Origin: Chloroflexota bacterium
GTDB taxonomy: Bacteria > Chloroflexota > Dehalococcoidia > SAR202 > UBA11138
Direction of reading: 5' to 3'
NCBI GenBank assembly: GCA_002710885.1
Contig: PAIW01000005.1
Coordinates: 1-10,463, forward strand
Length of the DNA: 10,463 bases
The position numbers and the translations under genes are program-made. Within the stretch, counting starts at the first letter, position 1. Every line of letters starts with the position of its first letter. The notes beneath the pieces are model-generated. The model was not told where the DNA came from. It saw only the letters and a program-made list of their open reading frames with translations, and made no database searches. Positions 1 through 6,645 of this stretch are shown piece by piece.

Positions 1-452
1 CCGAAGCCGCCACTCAGTCCGTTCATGACGTTCTTACCGACGATGGTGCCCCCCTCTTCGAGCACCCGGGTGACAACGGTTGCGTCGAAGTCGGGGATGA
101 ACCCTTCGAGGGCGAAGGAGCCGAAACTCATGGGGATGCCTGCCACAGCGATGTGGTCTTTATAACTGACAGTCTTTCCGGCGAGTAGGCCTCCGGCCAC
201 CCCCTCAATCCTACACTTCCACATCCAAGCGTTGAGCGGGTCTTCATCTGTGCTCGGCCGGTACCCGGGCTTGCGGGCAGACGAGACCATCGGAGGCTTG
301 GGTTCATCCAACCGGGCCTGCACGAAGGTGTCCAACTGTTCCATCTGTTCCATCAAGTACTTCCGATACATGACGGCCTCATCGGGACCTAGGTGGATTC
401 CTAGTTCTTTTGCCACGGCCACTACTTCATCGACGTCAGGCAATGCGTACAT
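1..452 (-). CDS. Amidase-signature family hydrolase, N-terminal part (runs off the window edge)
   Basis: A continuous minus-strand frame of 150 codons starts at the ATG at 450-452 and runs off base 1. Residues 92-112 read GKTVSYKDHIAVAGIPM followed by SFGS, the lysine-containing motif of the amidase signature family; K98 is the expected Lys of the Ser-cisSer-Lys triad. DATVVTRVLEEGGTIVGK (123-140) is the next conserved block. The ~90-residue leader before the signature domain, with a DPLNAW element, resembles nitrile-hydratase-associated amidases such as those of Rhodococcus. The family hydrolyses carboxylic amides to acid plus ammonia; no signal peptide is seen, so a cytoplasmic enzyme is expected. 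The Gly/Ser-rich region with the other two catalytic residues lies outside the window, so integrity cannot be judged. The start is supported by a GAGGAG Shine-Dalgarno (457-462 on the complement) and a consensus promoter further upstream. Substrate is unknown; Glu-tRNA amidotransferase GatA is less likely given the leader. Confidence 0.88.
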   Translation of the reverse strand, partial: MYALPDVDEVVAVAKELGIHLGPDEAVMYRKYLMEQMEQLDTFVQARLDEPKPPMVSSARKPGYRPSTDEDPLNAWMWKCRIEGVAGGLLAGKTVSYKDHIAVAGIPMSFGSFALEGFIPDFDATVVTRVLEEGGTIVGKNVMNGLSGGF

Positions 453-531
453 GATTCTCCTCTGCTGTAACGGGATAATTCATACATGGAATCAAGTGCG
501 TCCAAAAACACGACATCCTGGGATAGTATCG

Positions 532-560
532 ACTATATGACCGCGTTCTGAAGCTGTCAA
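532..560 (-). promoter_or_regulatory. Consensus sigma70-type promoter for the amidase gene
   Basis: On the minus strand TTGACA (555-560) and TATAGT (532-537) are separated by exactly 17 bases. This is a perfect -35 element and a five-of-six -10 element at ideal spacing. Transcription would start near 525, giving a leader of about 70 bases before the amidase ATG at 452. Confidence 0.7.
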
Positions 561-917
561 CCGACTGCAGTGACCTGGTACCGAAGTGTCCTCCTCGTGG
601 GATGGCCCGAACTCGAGAACTCGATTGCGCTGTGTTTCCAGGTCTTCGCTTGCCATCTGTTGCACTGTATGCGGCTTACGCCGGTCACCTCGTCATCACT
701 ATTCGTCGATAGTGCGCAACCTACCGGGTCGGCTTTTCGGCTACCCATTTGTCGTCAACTCAGTGTAGTCGAGGTATTCAATCCAAATATCCACAAACAT
801 TCCGTCCCACTTAAGGGGGATTAAGTGGTTTCGACTAACACGAACCGTAAGAGTCCGGACTCATTAAAACAGTGGAGGACGCTAAGATACCTTGGGAACT
901 GCATACGAGTTAACTAG

Positions 918-1151
918 GGTTCCTCCCATGCTGGTAAGGTGTCCGAGAATATCGTCAGCGATCTCAACTAACGATCTGGCCGGCCCGACGCGCTTGCTAG
1001 GGCCTTGCGGGAGATAGCTAATGTGCATTCCATTGGTCATGACGAGCCTCCAATCGGCATCGGCCGCATAGAGGGTTACGCCGTTGCAGGCATGGTAATT
1101 GCGGAAGGCAACAATGAGGAGGCCGCCTGGCGGCTTAACGTCTCGCCATAG
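918..1151 (+). pseudogene. Decayed coding fragment of unknown family
   Basis: A plus-strand frame of 77 codons runs between stops at 915-917 and 1149-1151 and is broken once by TAA at 969-971. The 59 codons after that stop have a natural protein composition. They include an amphipathic helix-like stretch (RPDALARALREIANVH), a glycine-rich turn (PPIGIGRIEGYAVAG) and an acidic helix (EGNNEEAAW). There is no start codon with a ribosome binding site, and no domain extends beyond either end. I do not recognise the family. It reads as the remnant of a gene interrupted by nonsense and truncating mutations, though a chance open frame cannot be excluded. Confidence 0.35.
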
Positions 1152-1660
1152 ACCATTATGACGCAGAAAGAGTCAGTCGTGACGATGGCAACTTAGTGCC
1201 TTAGAGGAGCCGTCAACAACCGATCCCGCGACCATGGAGCCCTAGGTCAGAAAGGGTGAGCATTGGATATGGGACCAGTGGCCAATCGATTCCACAGGTC
1301 TGTTCGAGGCTCAGTCCCTCGCGATCGCGTCGGTGATACTCTTATGTGCTCGCACTCTGGGCGGTTCAACTAACCTTGGCTCCGACTAGCCGGAGGGGGG
1401 ACTGACCGCAACGAGACCTTACTTTTTTGAAGCGGCACAGATCATTCACACCCATCTAGATGTTTTCGTGGACCTATATCTTGATTTGAATTTAGGGACT
1501 CCCTCAATCCAACTTTGATCACAAGCATATTCGCGGACCATTCTCTCTGCCAAGTCGTTCAAGTCGGCAGCTTAAGGATATTTCTATCAGAAGATGTCAC
1601 TAAGGATCTAGATTGGAAACCAAGATCCTCTCACACATACGGATTAGGGTGTTTTAGAGA

Positions 1661-2452
1661 TCACACCACCGGCGATACGCCACCGTCTATATTCACAGCG
1701 ATACCGGTCAGGTAACTAGCGCGATCCGACGCCAAGAAGGCGATTACGTCGCCTGCTTCTTCAGCTTCACCGATTCGGCCCAGAGGCACACTTGCGCCAA
1801 TATCATCGTAGATCTGGTCTATGGTCAGGTTGGGATTGTCTTCCTGCATCCACTCCAGCCACCTTTGAGTTTGGCCGCTCTTGATGCTGCCTATACAGAC
1901 AGTGTTGACCAGAATATTGTCACCTGCGAATTCTTTTGACATAGCCTTCGTCAAGGCGACTCCAGCAGCGCGGCTTACAGAGGTGGGAACCGACTCTGCG
2001 CCTGGGGCCCTAGCTCCTATGTTGGTGACGTTTATGATGCGGCCACCACCACGTCGGCGCATGAGCGGAAGGGCTAGTCTGGAGGCCCGAATGGCACCGT
2101 ACAGCTTTAGATCCAAATCGCGTTGCCAATCGTCGTCTGTGGCTCCCTCGAATGGTCCAGCTGCCGAGATTCCCGCGTTGTTAACCAGTATATCAAGGCC
2201 GCCATAGGTTCGGACGGTAGCGTCGATAAGGGCCTTGACCTGTGCGGGGTCCATGACATCTGTAGGGATAGCTGTAACCGTTCCTCCGGTCTCAAACCTG
2301 ATCTCGTCTGCCGCAGCATTGAGAACGTCGGCACGACGCGCCGCAATTACCAAGCTAGCTCCTTCAATCGCCATGCTCGCGGCCGCAGCCTTCCCTATCC
2401 CTTCGCTGCCACCCGTAACGACCGCGACTTTGCCCTGCAAGCCAAGATCCAT
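1661..2452 (-). CDS. SDR-family protein with substituted catalytic tetrad
   Basis: 263 residues, the usual length for classical short-chain dehydrogenase/reductases. The Rossmann cofactor motif TGGSEGIG (13-20), ARR at the end of beta-2 (38-40), TDV (64-66), NNAG (91-94) and the C-terminal YLTG...NIDGG (247-258) are all intact, so NAD(P) binding is expected. The active site is not canonical. The Ser position is N144, the Tyr position 13 residues later is T157, the Lys four further is R161, and the usual Asn on helix 4 appears to be K116. The local sequence PTSVSRAAG replaces the normal YxxSK block. The gene is otherwise undamaged and well conserved in its core, which suggests an SDR subfamily with a different chemistry or a binding role rather than a pseudogene. 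AGGAGAA lies 5-6 bases before the ATG, and this start gives the standard SDR N-terminus. It lies downstream of and co-oriented with the S9-like gene, 330 bases away, so co-transcription is possible but unproven. Substrate unknown. Confidence 0.9.
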   Translation of the reverse strand: MDLGLQGKVAVVTGGSEGIGKAAAASMAIEGASLVIAARRADVLNAAADEIRFETGGTVTAIPTDVMDPAQVKALIDATVRTYGGLDILVNNAGISAAGPFEGATDDDWQRDLDLKLYGAIRASRLALPLMRRRGGGRIINVTNIGARAPGAESVPTSVSRAAGVALTKAMSKEFAGDNILVNTVCIGSIKSGQTQRWLEWMQEDNPNLTIDQIYDDIGASVPLGRIGEAEEAGDVIAFLASDRASYLTGIAVNIDGGVSPVV

Positions 2453-2782
2453 ATCCGTTCTCCTAAGTCAAATCCATCTAGCCTGATCTCCTAAGCAATA
2501 AGCCACGTCAAGAAGATCTGTAACATATTATGCCTCCGTCAGGAATCCGGTCTACCTACAATTAGTCTCCGTTAATTTCAGGTCTGGAAGTGTCCCAATG
2601 CCGGTGACGTTCTACAGTGTCGACGTGAAGGCATCAAGCCCAACAACTTTTACTCGTGAACCAAAGCGTTCATGGAAGCAGGCAAGCAGCGTCTTAGTCG
2701 TGACACCACGCGAGATGCTACTTGCCATTAGATCAACGCTCTCAAGACGGAAAGCGAAGACCTTGAGGCTTCTGTTGCAAAA
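2453..2782. other. Gap between the S9-like gene and the SDR gene
   Basis: No convincing gene. The S9 reading frame stays open on the minus strand for 57 codons after its TGA (down to TAG at 2612-2614), and the plus strand is open over 2598-2816, but neither has a ribosome binding site or a recognisable motif. A 6-base inverted repeat (2741-2746 with 2762-2767, loop 15) lies just beyond the S9 stop. It has no T tract, so it is a poor terminator candidate. Confidence 0.5.
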
Positions 2783-4663
2783 TCAAGATTTATCCACCTG
2801 TTCGTCTTTAAGATAGCGATCAAAAAATTCAGCGACGTCTTGGAGCATCTCTCGGACACCCTCCCTTGATTGAACATAGTAAGTTTCGTTGGGATATGCC
2901 TTGTAATCAACCGTCTTATAGTGCTGCTTGAGAGCTTCAGCAAAGTCTTTAGAACCATCTGATTCAGGTTCTCTGCCTTCGCCGTTCAAGACAAAGGCGG
3001 GCGTGGTGGCGTCTTTCACCCCATAGATGGGTGAGCACTTGTACCATACGTCTTTGTGTTCTTCGTACGTGCCAAACTCGTGTTCCATTTGCTTGATGTG
3101 CCTCAGTTCCAACTCGGCGCGAAGCTTTGGCCTGTCACCGTAACCCGACATAGGAACGGCCGCCTGGAAAATATTTTGGGTAAACCCGATAGCGCACATG
3201 CTCAAATACGCACCGTAGCTGGTACCGGTTATTCCCATCTTCGCCGAATTTACGTAGTCAAGACCCTTAAGGAACTCCGCACCTGCGATCGCATCTTTCA
3301 GGTCGCCATGACCCCAGTCCTTGTCATTCAGCGTTTCAAAAATTCTGCCATACCCAGAACTTCCGCGGATGTTTGGCAAAAGCACCACGTATCCACGCTG
3401 GACCAAGTATTGGACTTGTGGTTGTAAGTCATCTATGAACTGAGCGGTTGGCCCGCCATGTATAAACAAGATCCCAGGATAACTGTCGGAAGTCGATTTG
3501 CCTGGAGGCGCATATAGATAGGCGTTAATCGTAAGCCCGTCGAAACTGCGATAGGAAACCTTTTCCGGCATAGTTAACCGATCCGTCAGGTTTCCGCCAG
3601 GAACAGAGAACGTCAGTTGTTTGGCCTCGCCGCCCTCTAACGACACCAACCACAAATCGTCCGGAGTCGTAGGAGTGCCGTACAAAAAACTGATCTGCGA
3701 ATCATCGGGAGACCATTGGGGTGAAGAGCATACGCCAACGCTGGGAGAAAACACCGTGGTTGGTGACCCTCCCATGGAGTCGACCACCTCCAACGTAAGC
3801 GTGCCATTACGATTAGTTATGTAGGCAACCAAATTTCCATCGTGAGACCATGCAGCGTCGGTCTGATCCATTTCTTGCGGTGATAGCTGCTCAACATTCG
3901 TGGTCTTCAATGATCCCTTCCAATAGTTGATATATCCGCTGCGTTGCGAACGGAAAAAAAAAGCATCCCCGTCTGAGGAAATCATGGGATAACCGAAGGC
4001 TGCGCCCAGACTGTAATCAAAGAAATCAGTATCGTTCAAGATGACCGTCGATTCTCCCCCTATTGCAGGAATCATGACGATATCATGGTCTTCCCAGCTT
4101 TCGTTGAGCCGCACGTAGAGGATGTACTTACCATCCGGAGTGAATACGGGATTAACCTCGTTTAGAGTCTCTCGAGTCAGTCTGGTCGTTGCGCCAGTCG
4201 CTACCTCAATGTTGTAGATGTCATAGTTCCCATATCGATTGCAAGAGATTGCGAGTGTTCGTGAATCAGGTGACCAACTCATGGAAAGTATCTGTCCCCC
4301 AAGAGATGTCAGCGTGAAACCGGAATCTCCGTTCTCCGGCCAGAGGCAGACCTCGTCATTACCGGTGTTTCTGGATATATACGAGAGGTACTGTCCATCG
4401 GGAGACCATCTGAGGATACGTGGCGCTAGGAACGAAACCTCACCCATTCCCAGGGTCAATCGGGTCGGAAACCCACCCTCCGGACTTACCGTCCATACGT
4501 CGTCCGATCCTCCGAGGGAAGACACGAACGCGATTTTATGGCCGTCTGGCGACCATTGCGGGGTCTCCCCAGCCACGAGAGAGTGAATAGATAGAATCTG
4601 GTCCAATGTGAGTCCGATGGCATGCCGACGCACCGACCGTCCACTGACAGCAGTGTTTGTCAT
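2783..4663 (-). CDS. S9 prolyl-oligopeptidase-like protein (PD40 propeller plus alpha/beta hydrolase), incomplete catalytic triad
   Basis: 626 residues from the chosen start, the normal size for S9C acylaminoacyl-peptidase/dipeptidyl-peptidase relatives. Residues ~30-330 hold seven PD40/TolB-like WSPDG repeats (near 35, 84, 128, 172, 226, 270 and 315), consistent with a seven-bladed propeller. Residues ~370-620 are the alpha/beta hydrolase, with HGGP (402-405, oxyanion region), NIRGSSGYG (431-439) and the nucleophile elbow GTSYG with S482. Where the family normally has GEADxxVP, this protein reads NGEGREPES (560-568), without the Asp. Where it normally has YPGEGH, it reads YPNETYY (590-596), without the His. 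No signal peptide or membrane segment is seen, so it is cytoplasmic. The start at 4663 is preferred over the in-frame ATG at 4708 because GGAGG lies 7 bases upstream and the extra 15 residues are not family-like. Peptidase activity is doubtful; an esterase or binding role, or relocated acid/His residues, is possible. Confidence 0.9.
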   Translation of the reverse strand: MTNTAVSGRSVRRHAIGLTLDQILSIHSLVAGETPQWSPDGHKIAFVSSLGGSDDVWTVSPEGGFPTRLTLGMGEVSFLAPRILRWSPDGQYLSYISRNTGNDEVCLWPENGDSGFTLTSLGGQILSMSWSPDSRTLAISCNRYGNYDIYNIEVATGATTRLTRETLNEVNPVFTPDGKYILYVRLNESWEDHDIVMIPAIGGESTVILNDTDFFDYSLGAAFGYPMISSDGDAFFFRSQRSGYINYWKGSLKTTNVEQLSPQEMDQTDAAWSHDGNLVAYITNRNGTLTLEVVDSMGGSPTTVFSPSVGVCSSPQWSPDDSQISFLYGTPTTPDDLWLVSLEGGEAKQLTFSVPGGNLTDRLTMPEKVSYRSFDGLTINAYLYAPPGKSTSDSYPGILFIHGGPTAQFIDDLQPQVQYLVQRGYVVLLPNIRGSSGYGRIFETLNDKDWGHGDLKDAIAGAEFLKGLDYVNSAKMGITGTSYGAYLSMCAIGFTQNIFQAAVPMSGYGDRPKLRAELELRHIKQMEHEFGTYEEHKDVWYKCSPIYGVKDATTPAFVLNGEGREPESDGSKDFAEALKQHYKTVDYKAYPNETYYVQSREGVREMLQDVAEFFDRYLKDEQVDKS

Positions 4664-5142
4664 TGTTTCACCTCCAAGTGACGATTCCAAAATCATTGAG
4701 TTGAGCACGAGTATATCCGAGGTTCGGTCAATAGGAGCGTAAACGAGTTCAGGCGCCGACCTCCTCGGTCATGGTCGGTATGGGGATGCCGTCGAGCAAA
4801 CGCTGACTGGTTTCGAGCCATGGAAGACTCCAGTGTCTTCGCCGTCTCGGTTAGGGTGACAGACTTTAATCGCAGCATCACCCACTGTCCGCCAATAGAT
4901 ATCATTACATACCCATGTTCTTTGTCTATTTTTGCTGTTGGCGCCGATCTCTGATATTGTTCATTTCATGCCAACGGTGTTTATGATGCACAACCTACAA
5001 GCACTGTTTCGGTGCAGGAGTTGCCCTACACGCTACCTGCCGGTGTGAATCAGAATCTCGTCTTACGATCGTGTCGCACATTTGAGCTATCTTGGTTGAC
5101 TAGTCAGCGAGCAAATTCAGGTCCACTCAAAAAGGGAGAGAT
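4664..5142. other. Divergent intergenic region between the S9-like and RdhA-like genes
   Basis: It must carry the promoters of both diverging genes, but no hexamer pair with good spacing stands out; TTGACT at 5096-5101 lacks a -10 partner 16-18 bases on. A short hairpin (GCACTG, loop TTT, CGGTGC with one G-T pair) lies near 4999-5013. On the minus strand, codons between 4850 and 4749 form a natural-looking 33-residue tail (WLETSQRLLDGIPIP near the middle) ending in TGA. That could be the last scrap of a lost gene, but it is too short to name. Confidence 0.45.
4671..4675 (-). promoter_or_regulatory. Ribosome binding site deciding the S9-like start
   Basis: GGAGG on the minus strand lies 7 bases before the ATG at 4661-4663. 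It selects the shorter 626-residue product over the longer frame that begins at 4708, which has no such site. Confidence 0.75.
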
Positions 5143-6429
5143 ATGACAAAGAAAGTCGGTCACGTTGTAACCCGAAGAAGCAGAATTCTAGGAGACGCCC
5201 CAATAGACATACCAGTGGCTGAAGACCTTGAAACTGTCGATGGGATACCGACCCGCGATCGCGACGTTTCGTTCTTTAGTCGAGAGTATCCACTGGAGAA
5301 TATGGCAATTGAAGAGAGCGCGTCGGCGGAATGGTCGAGGGAGGTTCGGAACACGGCCACCCCGGATGCGCGAGAATTCTTCGCAGAGCATGAGGCGCGC
5401 ATGGAACCGATTGTCGAGTGGGTCCGCACCAGCGGAGACCTGCTGCCCACCGCCGAACCTACTGGTGAGGATGTGACTGAGGTAATCCGACAAAAAGCTC
5501 TTGAACTTGGCTACGGAGAGGTAGGCTTCACACGCAACGATCGACATTACGTTTACCAAAGCAGAAAGCCCGAGATGAAGGGTAGCTTGCCCAACGCCAT
5601 CTGTCTGGCGCTGGAGCAGGATTATCGTAAGACTCAAACCATTCCTAGCATGGAAGCCGAGGACACCCACTTCGGCACTTATTTCGACCAAGGGCCGCTC
5701 ACGGTGGCCCTGGTGGATTACATCCATTCGCTAGGGTACCAATGCCAGGTGTCGGGCCCCACGTGGCATTATGGCCCTATGATTCCATTGTTCGTGGAAG
5801 CGGGTTTGGGTCAGTTAGGAGCCAATGGGCAGTTGTTGTCTCCACACTTCGGATCTAGGGCCCGACTTCAGATTATTTACACAGACGCCAACATTACCCA
5901 AGACAAGCCCATCGACTACGGTATCCATCAGTTCTGTCAGGAATGCAAGGTATGCGTTGACCGCTGCCCTGGCCGCGCTCTGATGCCGGACAAAGTCTGG
6001 TACCGAGGAGTCGAGAAGAACAAACTGGTCTTCAAGCGTTGTCGACCTGTGATGGCCCGGTATGAAGGCTGTGGCATCTGCATGAAGGTTTGTCCCATCC
6101 AGAAGTACGGTATGAAGCCCGTGATGGAACATTACGTTGAATCGGGCAAAGTGCTTGGCAAGGGTACCGAAGCTCTGGAGGGCTACACGCTCTCAGACAA
6201 GGGTCATTTCGGGCCTGGAGAGTTGCCCACGTTCGATAGAGACTTCTTCGACATGCCTCACGGCAGAGCGGACGACTGGTTGATGATTGAGTTCCGTGAA
6301 AAGCTGATGGAATCCAAGGGTGGCGATTTGGAGAAAGGCCAGATGTGGGCCGAGTTCAAAGACAAGCTGGAGGATTCGTTGGAAAATCTCGCGGCGTCAG
6401 TCGACGGTGGGATGGACCGAGGCGTCTGA
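5143..6429 (+). CDS. Reductive dehalogenase (RdhA)/QueG-superfamily iron-sulfur protein, no export signal
   Basis: 428 residues. The C-terminal half has two 4Fe-4S signatures: C265-C268-C271 with C275-P, and C310-C313-C317-P with C300 as the probable fourth ligand of the second cluster. Before them, VDYIHSLGY (191-199) and AGLGQLGANG...LLSPHFGSRARL (220-242), followed by a TD motif at 247-248, match the corrinoid-binding nitroreductase-like core of RdhA and epoxyqueuosine reductase. The wording AGLGxLG...SPHFG is closer to RdhA than to QueG, and QueG's catalytic Asp before AGLG is not seen. Respiratory RdhA proteins carry a twin-arginine signal; here TRRSRIL (10-16) is not followed by a hydrophobic segment, so a cytoplasmic, non-respiratory reductase is expected. 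No membrane anchor gene (RdhB) lies beside it. The N-terminal ~105 residues match no part of the core that I know. GGGAG lies 6-7 bases before the ATG. Predicted cofactors are cobamide and two clusters; substrate unknown. Confidence 0.85.
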   Translation: MTKKVGHVVTRRSRILGDAPIDIPVAEDLETVDGIPTRDRDVSFFSREYPLENMAIEESASAEWSREVRNTATPDAREFFAEHEARMEPIVEWVRTSGDLLPTAEPTGEDVTEVIRQKALELGYGEVGFTRNDRHYVYQSRKPEMKGSLPNAICLALEQDYRKTQTIPSMEAEDTHFGTYFDQGPLTVALVDYIHSLGYQCQVSGPTWHYGPMIPLFVEAGLGQLGANGQLLSPHFGSRARLQIIYTDANITQDKPIDYGIHQFCQECKVCVDRCPGRALMPDKVWYRGVEKNKLVFKRCRPVMARYEGCGICMKVCPIQKYGMKPVMEHYVESGKVLGKGTEALEGYTLSDKGHFGPGELPTFDRDFFDMPHGRADDWLMIEFREKLMESKGGDLEKGQMWAEFKDKLEDSLENLAASVDGGMDRGV

Positions 6430-6472
6430 TTCGACCATCATCGCCTTATAATCGGCTTTTGACTTAAATCTA

Positions 6473-6503
6473 GAGAGGACAGGCCCCGATCGCTTGTCCT
6501 CTC
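6473..6503 (+). terminator. Hairpin terminator candidate after the RdhA-like gene
   Basis: GAGAGGACA (6473-6481) pairs perfectly with TGTCCTCTC (6495-6503). The stem extends inward through one G-U pair and two more base pairs to a 7-base loop, giving 12 pairs in RNA. It starts 44 bases after the stop codon. The trailing sequence (CTAATTTC) is only weakly T-rich, so termination strength is uncertain, but it is the most stable structure near this 3' end. Confidence 0.6.
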
Positions 6504-6566
6504 CTAATTTCAGACTGTTTGGCTCACGCAGAGGGCCTGTGCCAATGTGATGACAAACTTTCGACC

Positions 6567-6581
6567 AGTGCTTCTAGCACT
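6567..6581. promoter_or_regulatory. Operator-like dyad upstream of the amidohydrolase operon
   Basis: AGTGCT-TCT-AGCACT is a perfect 6-base dyad with a 3-base centre, located 65-79 bases before the amidohydrolase ATG and followed by an A/T-rich run (6582-6596). Its size and placement fit a dimeric repressor site, but no regulator gene is present in the window and a chance palindrome is possible. Confidence 0.3.
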
Positions 6582-6645
6582 ATTAAAAAATATATGGTGG
6601 CAATTCTATCGACTTCAACTACTAGTCTAACCACTGGACCAAACC

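Larger units (their letters stand above)
453..1660. other. Long gap without an intact gene
   Basis: Apart from the amidase promoter near its left edge and the decayed coding fragment at 918-1151, I find no frame in this 1.2 kb that reads like a protein. Open frames at about 557-824 and 1515-1715 are low-complexity translations without recognisable motifs or ribosome binding sites. The stretch looks like an eroded former gene region between the amidase promoter and the end of the SDR gene. A 12-base perfect palindrome at 851-862 is within chance expectation for a window this size. Confidence 0.6.

Noticed and set aside
557..824. Overlapping small open frames on both strands (63, 84 and 60 residues)
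   Set aside because: Translations lack protein-like motifs, there is no ribosome binding site, and they overlap each other and the upstream side of the amidase promoter.
851..862. 12-base perfect palindrome GAGTCCGGACTC
   Set aside because: A window of this length is expected to contain two or three such palindromes by chance, and no gene start is nearby.
1604..1628. Bulged hairpin just downstream of the SDR stop (GGATC ... GATCC)
   Set aside because: The stem needs a 4-base bulge and is not followed by a T tract on the minus strand, so it was not called a terminator.
1881..2494. Long open frames opposite the SDR gene
   Set aside because: They are antisense shadows of a clear SDR coding frame with intact Rossmann motifs.
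2598..2816. 72-residue plus-strand frame
   Set aside because: No Shine-Dalgarno, Ser/Thr/Leu-rich without domain features, and it runs into the 3' end of the S9-like gene on the opposite strand.
4693..4905. 70-residue minus-strand frame upstream of the S9-like gene
   Set aside because: It overlaps the S9 leader, has no ribosome binding site, and a different minus-strand frame (4749-4850) looks more protein-like.
5188..5727. 179-residue minus-strand frame opposite the RdhA-like gene
   Set aside because: Shadow of the plus-strand gene; the plus frame has two cysteine cluster motifs and a good ribosome binding site, the minus frame has none.
6447..6452. TATAAT just after the RdhA-like stop as promoter of the amidohydrolase
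   Set aside because: No -35-like hexamer at 16-18 bases upstream, and the strong hairpin at 6473-6503 would lie between it and the gene.
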